This document shows positions 1 through 7,757 of a DNA stretch of 36,464 bases, one piece after another (positions within the stretch are counted from its first letter, which is position 1; each line of letters opens with the position of its first letter). The position numbers were made by a program, and so were the translations under genes. Origin of the DNA: Planctomycetaceae bacterium (lineage in GTDB: Bacteria; Planctomycetota; Planctomycetia; Pirellulales; Pirellulaceae); NCBI GenBank assembly GCA_007127095.1, contig SKZY01000443.1:1-36464 (forward strand), written 5' to 3'. The notes under the pieces were generated by a model, which did not search any database, was not told the origin of the DNA, and worked only from the letters and a program-made list of their open reading frames with translations.

Positions 1-881
1 ACGGTGTAACCACGCTTCATCCGTTTAAGGACGTCATCGTGGCCGCTCTGCGCCGGGACGTGGAGGTAGGGCGAGCATTTTGGCAGGTCATGGATCGTCT
101 GCAGCAGCTCGGCCGTCATGTCCTTGGGATAGCTGGTGACGAACTTGAGTCGTTCGAGCCCTTCGATGTCGTGAAGTTGTTCGAGCAGGTCGGCGAGTCG
201 CACCGTCCGCTCGCCATCGGAATAGCGGTAACTGTTGACGGTCTGGCCGAGCAGCGTGATTTCTTTGCAGCCTTGATCGGCAAGGATTTGCGCTTCGGCA
301 AGGATTTCGGCTGGGGAGCGTCCCTGTTCGGGGCCGCGGGTCATCGGGACGATGCAATAAGTACAGAACTTGTCGCAACCGATCTGGATCCGCAGGTAGG
401 CTTGGAACGGCGTCGGCCGCATCGTCGGATCGCGGAGCGGGTCGAAGGTTTCGTGGCTGCGGCGGATCGAATCCTGGCTGCCGTCGCTGCGTGCGAGCGA
501 CACCGCCAATTGCCGCCCTTCGCCGCCGCGGACCTTGTCGAGCAGAGTCGGGATCTGGTGGAGTTGGCCCGGCCCGACGACTAGGTCGACATAGGGAGCG
601 CGGTTGAAAACGATCTGTTGGTCCTTTTGGGCCATGCAGCCCATCACCCCGATCGTCATCCCTGGCGTCCGTTCCTTGATCTGCCGGACCTTGCCGAGCG
701 CGCTGTAGATTTTCTCCTCAGCGTGCTCCCGCACGCTGCAGGTGTTGTACAGAACCGTGTCGGCCGAGCGGGGCGAATCGACGACCTCATAGCCATGGCG
801 TCGCAGGTCAGCGATCACCATTTCGCTGTCAAGCACATTCATCTGACAGCCGACCGTTTCGATATAAACCCGTTTTGTCAT
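1..881 (-). CDS. miaB: tRNA-2-methylthio-N6-dimethylallyladenosine synthase MiaB (3' end beyond window)
   Basis: Radical-SAM methylthiotransferase that converts i6A37 to ms2i6A37 in tRNAs reading UNN codons, using two [4Fe-4S] clusters in the cytoplasm. The frame is open to the left edge, so it is missing from the ORF track; about 293 residues are visible. It begins MTKRVYIETVGCQMN, the typical MiaB start, then shows the other cysteines of the N-terminal domain (NTCSVRE, GCMAQ) and the radical-SAM CxxxCxxC as CDKFCTYC. The C-terminal TRAM domain must lie outside the window. An AAGGGA ribosome-binding site precedes the ATG. It lies about 100 nt downstream of the glycosyltransferase on the same strand, so read-through from the carotenoid-type genes is possible but not shown. 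Family assignment is near certain; MiaB rather than MtaB or RimO is supported by the N-terminal sequence. Confidence 0.95.
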   Translation of the reverse strand, partial: MTKRVYIETVGCQMNVLDSEMVIADLRRHGYEVVDSPRSADTVLYNTCSVREHAEEKIYSALGKVRQIKERTPGMTIGVMGCMAQKDQQIVFNRAPYVDLVVGPGQLHQIPTLLDKVRGGEGRQLAVSLARSDGSQDSIRRSHETFDPLRDPTMRPTPFQAYLRIQIGCDKFCTYCIVPMTRGPEQGRSPAEILAEAQILADQGCKEITLLGQTVNSYRYSDGERTVRLADLLEQLHDIEGLERLKFVTSYPKDMTAELLQTIHDLPKCSPYLHVPAQSGHDDVLKRMKRGYT

Positions 882-983
882 GGTCCCTTGCTGGCTCGAT
901 GATACGACAACGGCAGAGGTCACCCGACGCTCACCGCAGTGCAACGATAACGGCCTTGGCCGAAAAATGCCATGGTCCCGCCG

Positions 984-2147
984 TCACTCGGTCCGCCCTC
1001 GCCAGGCGACTTGCCGGCCGAGCGAGCGGTTGACCAACGCGATCCACTGGAGGGCGACGAACAGCGTCAACGCGGCCGGGTGGAAGACGACACCGAGCCA
1101 CGATTGGTCGAACCGAGCCGCGGCGAGTACGCGAGGCAGGTAGGAGATGGCGATCGCTAGCGTGGCGATCACGGCAGCGAGCCACTGAGCGGTTCCGACG
1201 GCGGCCAGCAGCGTGATCCAGGGCAAGCAGGCTCCACCCAGCAAAATCGTCGTGAAGGGGATGATCAACCGTGGCGACGCGATCCCCTCGGTAGCGTTTT
1301 TCAGCAGTCCGCGAATCACCTCGCCGGCCCGCTGATACATCCGACAAGACGCGATCGGCGTACCATCGACGACGTCGGTCGCCAACCCCGCAGCTCGGTA
1401 GGCGGCGGGCAACTTGAGCCCGTCATGCCGCGAACCACGGATCGCCCGATGGGTGCCGGCGGCGTCGTAATCGGGCCGCCGAGTCAGGAACAGCTGGCCA
1501 CAACCGGCGGCGTAGGCCGGCAACCGGCTGGCACGCATCCGGTCAATCGGCAAAAAACCGAGCAGGATAAAGTGCATCAACGGAATCAACCAGCATTCCA
1601 GCCAGCTGCCAGTCAGCTGTTTCGGAAAGGCACTCAACAACGCCACATCAACCGTATCTTGATAAGCGACCAGCCGTACCAGCGCGTCCGGTTGCAATCG
1701 GACGTCGGCATCGATGAACGCGAAGCGATCGTAGCGGGCGGCAGCGGCGAGTTGATAGCAAGCAAACTGCTTACCGTTCCAGCCTTCCGGTAACGCTTCG
1801 CCGGCGATTCGACGGACACGGCGGTCTCGAGCAGCGATCTCGTCGACGATCGCCGCGGTGGCATCAACGCTGTGATCATCCAACACGACCACTTCGATCT
1901 CGACCCCGCGGCTGGCCAACGCCGCCGCCACCGAAGCGGCGATCCCGGCCGCTTCGTCCCGCGCCGGGATCAGCAGCGAGACCGCCTGCCGCTGATCGGT
2001 CGTATCACCAGAATCGTCTGCGGAGTGGGTGAGTTCCCGGATCGGGACTTCGGGCGGCGGCAAGAACCGGCCGAGGTTGCGGAGAAACATTGCGGCGGGG
2101 ATCGCGGCCGACACCAATGCAGCCCAGGCCAGAGTCGTGACGAGCAT
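984..2147 (-). CDS. Family 2 glycosyltransferase, CrtQ/HpnB-like, membrane-associated
   Basis: A GT-A glycosyltransferase expected to move a sugar from a nucleotide donor to a lipid acceptor at the membrane. An N-terminal hydrophobic segment is followed by the GT2 signature (LLIPARDEA, VVLDDHSVD, and a DxD-like FIDADVRL). The C-terminus holds hydrophobic helices, as in 4,4'-diaponeurosporenoate glycosyltransferase (CrtQ) and the hopanoid-associated HpnB. The track starts at a TTG at 2204. I prefer the ATG at 2147, whose first base is also the last base of the upstream acyltransferase stop (TAATG), a typical translational-coupling junction; this gives 387 aa. It sits with a desaturase and an acyltransferase, which supports a glycosylated and acylated carotenoid product. 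That product is inferred from context; a hopanoid or other lipid acceptor is possible. Confidence 0.85.
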   Translation of the reverse strand: MLVTTLAWAALVSAAIPAAMFLRNLGRFLPPPEVPIRELTHSADDSGDTTDQRQAVSLLIPARDEAAGIAASVAAALASRGVEIEVVVLDDHSVDATAAIVDEIAARDRRVRRIAGEALPEGWNGKQFACYQLAAAARYDRFAFIDADVRLQPDALVRLVAYQDTVDVALLSAFPKQLTGSWLECWLIPLMHFILLGFLPIDRMRASRLPAYAAGCGQLFLTRRPDYDAAGTHRAIRGSRHDGLKLPAAYRAAGLATDVVDGTPIASCRMYQRAGEVIRGLLKNATEGIASPRLIIPFTTILLGGACLPWITLLAAVGTAQWLAAVIATLAIAISYLPRVLAAARFDQSWLGVVFHPAALTLFVALQWIALVNRSLGRQVAWRGRTE

Positions 2148-3049
2148 TAAAATCGCTGCCCATGTTCGGGTCGGAAGGACTGCCGAGTGATCCAACTCTT
2201 GCAACGCCGCATCGAATCATACAAGCCACCGGCACCGACCCGGCCGAGCAGCAGTGATTCGAGACTCGCTGGGTCACGGGCGATCACCGTAGCAGCCAAC
2301 TCGCCCTGGTTATCACGAAGCCGCTGTGTCAGCAGTCGGTTCCACTCCGCTTTACTATCGCGACGCGTGCCACGGTCGGCGGCTTGAACATCGTCGCTGC
2401 TGACAGCAGGTGAAATCGACGTATCGAGCGGTTGGCCAAACCGGACCGCACAGATCGGCAACCTTTCGTCCCAAAAAGCGTACTCCAGTGACATCGGGAT
2501 CACGCGGGCCGAACCGAGTTTGGCACAGAGATGCGCAAGGCCTGGCATCAGCACCGCCGACTGATCGCGAACGTCACAGAACCGACCTTCGGGAGTCACC
2601 CACAGCGCCGTCGCGGGGGCTGTCACGATCGCCGTACTGGTCTTCAGAAAGGCGGCGGCACCGGAGGTTGAAGTTAAGTCGATCCCATAGAAGCCGAGCT
2701 TTTCGAAGACGCCGTATTGCTTGAGAGCCACAGCATCGATCGGGGCATAAAACTGGCGCGGAGAAAAAAGTTGCAGGTTTAAGAAATGGGCGATCAGCGG
2801 GTCCCACCACGACGGATGATTCGCATACACAATCACCGGCGAGTCGGACGAAAGTTGTCTCGGATCGAAGCCGTCGCGGTCGAGTCCGATGCAGTGGAAA
2901 TGACGTCGTAAATAAGGCCGCAGAAACGAATGGAACCCACCTTGCATGAATCGCGACACCGGAGGCGGAGAGACCGTCAACGCGGACGGCAACGGTGCGG
3001 CCGGCGAGCTTCCAGTCGGACTCGGATCGGAACTGACAGAACGATTCAT
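2147..3049 (-). CDS. PlsC-family acyltransferase, probably carotenoid-tailoring (CrtO-like)
   Basis: Membrane-bound acyltransferase of the lysophospholipid acyltransferase superfamily, 300 aa. It has the catalytic NHxxxxD box as NHPSWWDP (about residues 77-84) and a substrate-binding block TPEGRF (about 152-157). The first 30 residues are Pro/Ser-rich and disordered-looking. The ATG lies 2 nt after the stop of the desaturase gene and the stop overlaps the next glycosyltransferase start, so the three genes are probably one transcript. In C30 carotenoid pathways a glycosyltransferase adds a sugar and an acyltransferase then esterifies it. The gene order here fits that pair, and that is the basis of the inference. 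On sequence alone it could equally be a phospholipid acyltransferase, but a second, more canonical PlsC lies at 34095-34700. Confidence 0.82.
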   Translation of the reverse strand: MNRSVSSDPSPTGSSPAAPLPSALTVSPPPVSRFMQGGFHSFLRPYLRRHFHCIGLDRDGFDPRQLSSDSPVIVYANHPSWWDPLIAHFLNLQLFSPRQFYAPIDAVALKQYGVFEKLGFYGIDLTSTSGAAAFLKTSTAIVTAPATALWVTPEGRFCDVRDQSAVLMPGLAHLCAKLGSARVIPMSLEYAFWDERLPICAVRFGQPLDTSISPAVSSDDVQAADRGTRRDSKAEWNRLLTQRLRDNQGELAATVIARDPASLESLLLGRVGAGGLYDSMRRCKSWITRQSFRPEHGQRF

Positions 3050-3051
3050 GG

Positions 3052-4650
3052 TCAGCCGGCGACCACCGCTGCGGTAGCGGTCAATTTCCCGTCTCGGGCG
3101 TCCTGATCGAGTGAATCCGCGGCGATCCAGCCGCTCATCATCACCATCGGCATGCCCGGACCGGGGTGGGCGGCGCCGCCGGCGAGGTAGAGTCCGGAGA
3201 TGTCCTTTCGGCGGTTTCCCGGTTTGAACGCCCCCAGGAATTTACCATGGCTGGCGAGACCGTAAATCGCACCGTTGAGGACCCGGTAGCGGTCATGAAT
3301 CCCTTGTGGGGTCAACGACGCTTCGTATCGGATCGCGCTGCGGATTCCATCGAGTCCGGCCGCCCGCTCGAGCTTGTCGAGGATCACTTCGCGATACTTG
3401 GGCAACAGGGTGGTCCAATCGTGGTGCGGCCGCAGGTACGGCACATGGACCAAAATGTAGAGTGCTTCACAGCCGTCCGGGGCGACCGCCGGTTCGCTGA
3501 TCGACGGTGCGCAAACGTAGGCCGAAGGGTCGGGAGCCGGTTCACCACGCCGATAGATGTGATCGAACTCCTCTTTGTGGTCTTGGGAGAAGACAAAGTT
3601 GTGATGCAGAAGTTGTTCGTAGCGGCGATTCAGACCGAGATAAAGGACGACACCACTGCAGGCCGGTTCACGGTTGGGGTTTTGCTTCGCGAAGCGAGCC
3701 GATTGTGGCGTCCCGGAGAGCAATTCGCGGTAAGTGCGGACTGAATCGCAATTGCTGATCACCGCGTCACATTCGATCCGCTCGTCGCCGACGGTTTGGA
3801 CAGCCACCACGCGGGTCTGCCCACTGTGAGACTCGGTCTCGATCCGTCGCACGTCACAACCGGTGCGGACATCGACGCCGAGTTCGATCGCCAATGAATG
3901 CAGCGCTTCGGGAACGGCCCGGGTACCGCCGATCGGATACCAAATGCCTTCCTCGGTTTGCATGTGGGCGATCCCGCAGAGGACAGCGGGCGATGCCAGC
4001 GGTGATGAGCCGACATATTGGGTGAAGTGATCCATCATTTGGGCCACACGATGGTCGGGCACATGCGAGCGAACGACCGAGGCGACGCTACGGCCCATCC
4101 GCAGCGACAGCACATCCTTGAGGACCGCGGCGGAGAAGGCACCGCCAAGTTCCATCGTGTCGGCCAAGCCGCCAATCGATCGCCAGAAAAAGAAGCGGTC
4201 CGAGACGCCGTGCAGCTGTTCGCTCAGCTTGATGAAGCGTTCGTAACCGGCCCCTGCGGTGGGCGACCCGGTGAAGGCGTCGAGGTTCTTCCGCATCGCC
4301 GGGACGTCGGCGACCAGGTCCAAAACGGCGTTATCCGCTGGCGTCTTCCCTTCGAAAAAGCACCGCCACTGCGGATCGAGCGGGACCATTTGCAGGTAAT
4401 CGTCGAGCGAACGATCGGCCTCGGCGAAGATCCGCTTGAGGACGCTGGGCAAGGTCAGGATCGTCGGCCCCATGTCGAAACGATAGCCTTCGGCGGCATG
4501 TTCGGCAGCCTTCCCACCGACCCATTCGTTTTTATCGACCAGAGTCACCAAGTGTCCGCGGGCAGCCGCCGTACAGGCTGCACCGAGCCCGGCCAGGCCG
4601 CCGCCGACAACAACGATTCGCAGCGGGTGGGAAGCTTGATTGGCGATCAC
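3052..4650 (-). CDS. FAD-dependent carotenoid desaturase/oxidase (CrtI/CrtN/CrtP family)
   Basis: Flavoprotein of the phytoene-desaturase superfamily that oxidises a linear C30 or C40 polyene at the membrane. The N-terminus has the dinucleotide-binding fold VVVGGGLAGLGAAC followed by VDKNEWVGGKA. The C-terminus carries the bacterial phytoene-dehydrogenase signature, GLYLAGGAAHPGPGMP with the following MVMMSGWIAAD. Length (about 532 aa) fits the family. The track start at 4683 is a TTG. An in-frame GTG at 4650 has an AGGA nine bases upstream and begins just before the FAD fold, so I use it. It heads the run desaturase-acyltransferase-glycosyltransferase. Desaturase (CrtN) and terminal-methyl oxidase (CrtP) cannot be separated by eye; the downstream tailoring genes favour CrtP/CrtN-type C30 chemistry. 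No squalene or phytoene synthase lies in the window. Confidence 0.87.
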   Translation of the reverse strand: MIANQASHPLRIVVVGGGLAGLGAACTAAARGHLVTLVDKNEWVGGKAAEHAAEGYRFDMGPTILTLPSVLKRIFAEADRSLDDYLQMVPLDPQWRCFFEGKTPADNAVLDLVADVPAMRKNLDAFTGSPTAGAGYERFIKLSEQLHGVSDRFFFWRSIGGLADTMELGGAFSAAVLKDVLSLRMGRSVASVVRSHVPDHRVAQMMDHFTQYVGSSPLASPAVLCGIAHMQTEEGIWYPIGGTRAVPEALHSLAIELGVDVRTGCDVRRIETESHSGQTRVVAVQTVGDERIECDAVISNCDSVRTYRELLSGTPQSARFAKQNPNREPACSGVVLYLGLNRRYEQLLHHNFVFSQDHKEEFDHIYRRGEPAPDPSAYVCAPSISEPAVAPDGCEALYILVHVPYLRPHHDWTTLLPKYREVILDKLERAAGLDGIRSAIRYEASLTPQGIHDRYRVLNGAIYGLASHGKFLGAFKPGNRRKDISGLYLAGGAAHPGPGMPMVMMSGWIAADSLDQDARDGKLTATAAVVAG

Positions 4651-4799
4651 GACGGAGGTTCCTGGATGACCGAGGTGGAGCAAAAGTTGTGGTCAGTATC
4701 CGAGGCCGAAAAGGGCGATCTCGAACAAGCAGTGCAATCTGACGCTCAGCCCTCAGCGATGCAAGGGCGGCAGCGGCGTATCGATTTGCAATGGCGTAT

Positions 4800-6074
4800 T
4801 CAGAGCGACGCGTTGAAGCTGATTTTCTGACCGTCGACCAAACGGTCCGACTCGATCGTCAGCCGCGGCTGATCGCCACCGGCAGCGACCGAGAACGTGA
4901 TCGCCTCGCCGGGTAGTAGACCGCGGAGGCTTCCGGCGGCTCGTACGCCATCGACTGCGACAAAAGCATCATGATAAAGCGGTGCGATTCCCTCGTTGAG
5001 CACCGTCACCTCGCTACGGCCCGCGGTCGAACGGAATCGCGTCACACGGAAACGGTATCCGAGCGCCGTTCCGGCCGCGGCGATCCGAGCGGCCGATTGG
5101 TAGTGTGGCTGGCCGTCGGCGATCATATAGGTAACGTGAAAGCGAGCCGCCAAATCCTCGAATGCGATCCCATGAGGCCCATCGGCTGCCAACGCCAAAC
5201 GCTGGTCGTGGTCGGTGTAGTAGCTGATTTCGCCGCCGGCGGGCGACGTTTGCCAACGATTGGGACCGAATGCCCGCCAACTCTTTGCGTTGTATCCGCT
5301 GTGGTTCTGCGACAAAAACGAATCGTCGAAAAGCCCAAACCGTAGGCTGCAGAGCGACGCGTCGGAAGCCAACGGTGAGCGGGAGCGGTCGGCAGCATCG
5401 ATCGACACCGACCACGGCGTAGCGACAAAAGCGGCGTCCAGGTGACGGACGAAGCGAGCTTGAAAAGCCTTGTCGGGAAACGTTTTTCCCAAAGTCATCG
5501 GACCGTCGTAGATGTGGTACTCGGCCCACAAACCGAACCCGGTCTGCAAAAAGGCGAGTCTGCGGTCGTGGTCGTAACGCCGCGCGAAGGCGGAATAAAA
5601 GTCAAGCGTCGTCTGCTGAAGCAGTTCGCTGCCCCAATCACAGAACGTCGTCGGTTTCCCTTCGCTGGTTCCCGCCGTCTCCTCGTAGCCATCGCCCGCC
5701 TTGATGAATGCGGGTACCGATGACTCTTTCCCAGGATAGACAAAGTAAAATCGCAACACGGCTTGATGGCTTCGTGACGCGATCGAATCGAGCGTCGACT
5801 CGACGAATTGCCAATCAAAATCATCCGGACCACGTATGACGTCGTCGTAGCGCAGGTAAGCGTATTCGAGTTGGATCGGGAGATCGCGGTTGCGGTCGTT
5901 GGTCGACCAGAGAACTAAACCCGTCATCGGCTGCACTTCGGTGATCGATTGTCGCAGCGGGATATCGCGAAAAACCGTCTCATCTGCCGACAACGAAGCA
6001 GCGGTCGCCGTCAGAACGACAGCGATCGCGGCGAGTCGGACAGCACCGATTCGATCACCACAGCCGAGCGGCAT
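4800..6074 (-). CDS. Secreted DUF4832/DUF4874-type protein (glycoside-hydrolase-like)
   Basis: A 424-aa exported protein of unknown function. Residues about 10-30 form a signal peptide (RLAAIAVVLTATAASLSA). The N-terminal half resembles DUF4874, with LEYAYLRYDDV and VLRFYFVYPG reading like strands of a TIM barrel. The C-terminal half resembles DUF4832 (a YNAKSWRAFGP block, then PAGGEISY, ending in a beta-sandwich-like tail). Related proteins look like glycoside hydrolases, but no catalytic pair can be named here, so carbohydrate action is inference. The ATG has AGGA six bases upstream. The gene lies upstream of the carotenoid-type cassette with about 150 nt between, and downstream of a 570-nt gene-free stretch, so it is probably transcribed alone. 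Family placement is from memory of motifs and is moderately sure. Confidence 0.65.
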   Translation of the reverse strand: MPLGCGDRIGAVRLAAIAVVLTATAASLSADETVFRDIPLRQSITEVQPMTGLVLWSTNDRNRDLPIQLEYAYLRYDDVIRGPDDFDWQFVESTLDSIASRSHQAVLRFYFVYPGKESSVPAFIKAGDGYEETAGTSEGKPTTFCDWGSELLQQTTLDFYSAFARRYDHDRRLAFLQTGFGLWAEYHIYDGPMTLGKTFPDKAFQARFVRHLDAAFVATPWSVSIDAADRSRSPLASDASLCSLRFGLFDDSFLSQNHSGYNAKSWRAFGPNRWQTSPAGGEISYYTDHDQRLALAADGPHGIAFEDLAARFHVTYMIADGQPHYQSAARIAAAGTALGYRFRVTRFRSTAGRSEVTVLNEGIAPLYHDAFVAVDGVRAAGSLRGLLPGEAITFSVAAGGDQPRLTIESDRLVDGQKISFNASL

Positions 6075-6124
6075 ACGATGTCCTGTTTAATCGCGACTCA
6101 CCAGTGATGCGCGAGGGTTCGCGA

Positions 6125-6145
6125 CCGGGTGCCTCCTGCACCCGG
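6125..6145. repeat. Perfect 8-bp inverted repeat upstream of the DUF4832-type gene
   Basis: CCGGGTGC, a 5-nt loop CTCCT, then GCACCCGG. It lies about 50 nt before the ATG at 6074 on the strand of that gene, so it could form in the 5' leader or serve as a protein-binding palindrome. No T-run follows on either strand, so an intrinsic terminator is not favoured. Confidence 0.45.
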
Positions 6146-6519
6146 CCCGTGAGTGACCCGAATAAGCCTTTCACGAAGAAAAACTGACTCGGATCATCGC
6201 CGGACCAGCCCGTGGCCGTAAGCTGGTTCCGCCTTGACTCACGCTAGGCGAACTCGCGGAAGATCGATCGATTGCCTGACAATGGAAAGCATACCCGTAA
6301 GAAAGTCTCAAACCAGGGCTTGACGCGGTTCGATCGATTAATTTTCGAAGAGCGACCGAGTGTTATCGCGCAAGTCGTTTACCAGAAAAAACTTGCGTCT
6401 TCTTGTGCTAGCAAACCACGCCTTGCATAACATCCCCAACGTGGCCGCTTCTGCTTACACCATCCGTGGTAGACACGGCATTGTCAGTTCTCCGTTCGCG
6501 GGCAAGGCATCGTGCTGCG

Positions 6520-6614
6520 CCCCCTTTCGGGGTCGGTTATCTGTCGGGCAATTCCCCTCCGGGGGTGGTCGCTGCGATCCAACCCCCGGCTAATGGCTTG
6601 TATCCCGAAGGGAT
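6520..6614. repeat. Cluster of short GC-rich hairpins, possible planctomycete intergenic repeat element
   Basis: Three stem-loops lie within about 95 nt: CCCC-TTTC-GGGG (6521-6532), CCGGGGGT with a 15-nt loop and ACCCCCGG (6559-6589), and ATCCC-GAA-GGGAT (6602-6614). Read on the minus strand the block contains ACAAGCCATTAGCC. I have an unverified recollection of such tracts recurring between genes in Pirellulaceae. It begins about 30 nt downstream of the stop codon of the family 4 glycosyltransferase, so it may end or protect the 3' end of that long minus-strand operon. Confidence 0.45.
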
Positions 6615-6643
6615 GCTCACCGTCGAATCGATTCCGATCTCAT

Positions 6644-7750
6644 TCAATCGGTGAACGAGCGATAGAGTTGGCGGTAGCGATCGATCATCGCCTCGAGATC
6701 ATGATTCTGCTCCGCCCGGCGTCGATTCTGGTCAGCCAGATCGGCCAGCCTTTGGCGGGGGGCCTTCCAGAGTGATTCGATCAGTGCCGCGAGGGCGACG
6801 GAATCATCGGGGCGACAGGTCTGGTGGTCGGTGGTGTCGCCGAGTAATTCGGACACCCCTTCGACCAGGCTGACGGCGACCACTTTGCCGGCCGCCATTG
6901 CCTCCAGCACCACGTTGGGCATCCCTTCATAGCGGCTGGGCAACACCAGCAGGCGGCTCGCCTTGAGGAATGAATCGGAATCGCTCCGCCAACCGACGGC
7001 GCAAACGCGTGCCGCGCCGAACCGTGATAAGGCTTGGCCAATCTGTGGTCGCAGCGGGCCTTCGCCGACGAAACAGCACCTCAGATCCGGCAATCGGGCG
7101 AACAATTCGGGCATCGCGTCGAGCAGCACATCGATTCCTTTTTGGTAATCGAGGCGGCCGATGAACAGCAAAACCTCCGCGTTGGCGGGCCAACCGAGAT
7201 CGGTCCAATCGATGGCTGACGCCGCAGCGATACGACCGCTATCGATCGAGTTGGGGATCACCAGCGTCGGCGGCAGCGGGGCGGAGAACGATCGCTCGGC
7301 AAACCTCGCTACCGAATCGCTGACACAGACCAAGGCATCCATCCGCGAGATCGCGGTCTGTTCGATCCAGAGCCGCCCACGGGAGGTATCGGCGACACGG
7401 ATTCCGCCGACACAGGTAGCGACACCGGCTGATCTCGCCGCCCAAGTGCCGAGGACATTGGCATGGAACAGCATCGTTTGGACCACATCGGGCCGATCGG
7501 TCGTCAGCCAGTGTCGCAACCGAGCGAAGGCTTGAACTGCCCGCAGTGGTGAATCGCACTCGGTGGTGACGACGTCGATGCCAGCGTCGCGCAATCGCCT
7601 CAGCAGTACCGCTTGGGGACCTTGCGGCAGGCTACCGATCGAGGCGACGCGAACCCGATCGCCGTGATGTTGTAGGCCGAGGGCGAGTTCGGTCAGGCAA
7701 CGTTCGGCGCCGCCGACGAACAATTCAGTGATGATCAGGTCGACCCGCAT
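6644..7750 (-). CDS. Family 4 glycosyltransferase (GT-B fold)
   Basis: Retaining glycosyltransferase of 368 aa that transfers a sugar from a nucleotide-sugar, probably to a lipid-linked or surface polysaccharide. The N-terminal Rossmann domain opens with MRVDLIITELFVGGAER. The C-terminal domain has the GT4 pattern LLFIGRLDYQKGIDVLLDA and the E-x7-E nucleotide-binding motif in YEGMPNVVLEAM. The track start at 7777 is a TTG inside folP. The ATG at 7750 has GAGGA overlapping the folP stop, ten bases upstream, and starts directly at the first strand, so it is preferred. It is the last gene of a compact minus-strand operon with folP and two outer-membrane lipoprotein genes. Acceptor and sugar cannot be read from sequence. 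Confidence 0.87.
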   Translation of the reverse strand: MRVDLIITELFVGGAERCLTELALGLQHHGDRVRVASIGSLPQGPQAVLLRRLRDAGIDVVTTECDSPLRAVQAFARLRHWLTTDRPDVVQTMLFHANVLGTWAARSAGVATCVGGIRVADTSRGRLWIEQTAISRMDALVCVSDSVARFAERSFSAPLPPTLVIPNSIDSGRIAAASAIDWTDLGWPANAEVLLFIGRLDYQKGIDVLLDAMPELFARLPDLRCCFVGEGPLRPQIGQALSRFGAARVCAVGWRSDSDSFLKASRLLVLPSRYEGMPNVVLEAMAAGKVVAVSLVEGVSELLGDTTDHQTCRPDDSVALAALIESLWKAPRQRLADLADQNRRRAEQNHDLEAMIDRYRQLYRSFTD

Positions 7751-7757
7751 CGCCGTA

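Larger units (their letters stand above)
6075..6643. other. Gene-free stretch of about 570 nt with several hairpins
   Basis: Only short overlapping ORFs without recognisable content occur here (track entries at 6360, 6466 and 6512), and I regard them as non-coding. The stretch separates two minus-strand genes. It holds a perfect 8-bp hairpin near its left end and a compact block of GC-rich hairpins near its right end, listed separately. The middle (about 6150-6460) is somewhat less GC-rich than the genes and shows no clear promoter or ORF that I can defend. Confidence 0.6.

Noticed and set aside
4018-4830. A 270-aa plus-strand ORF opposite the desaturase gene
   Set aside because: It lies antisense to a clear FAD enzyme and shows no recognisable domain; long antisense frames are expected in this GC-rich codon usage.
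6360-6775. Three overlapping plus-strand ORFs (77, 62, 87 aa)
   Set aside because: They overlap each other and the end of the glycosyltransferase gene, and their sequence is that of the hairpin block in three frames.
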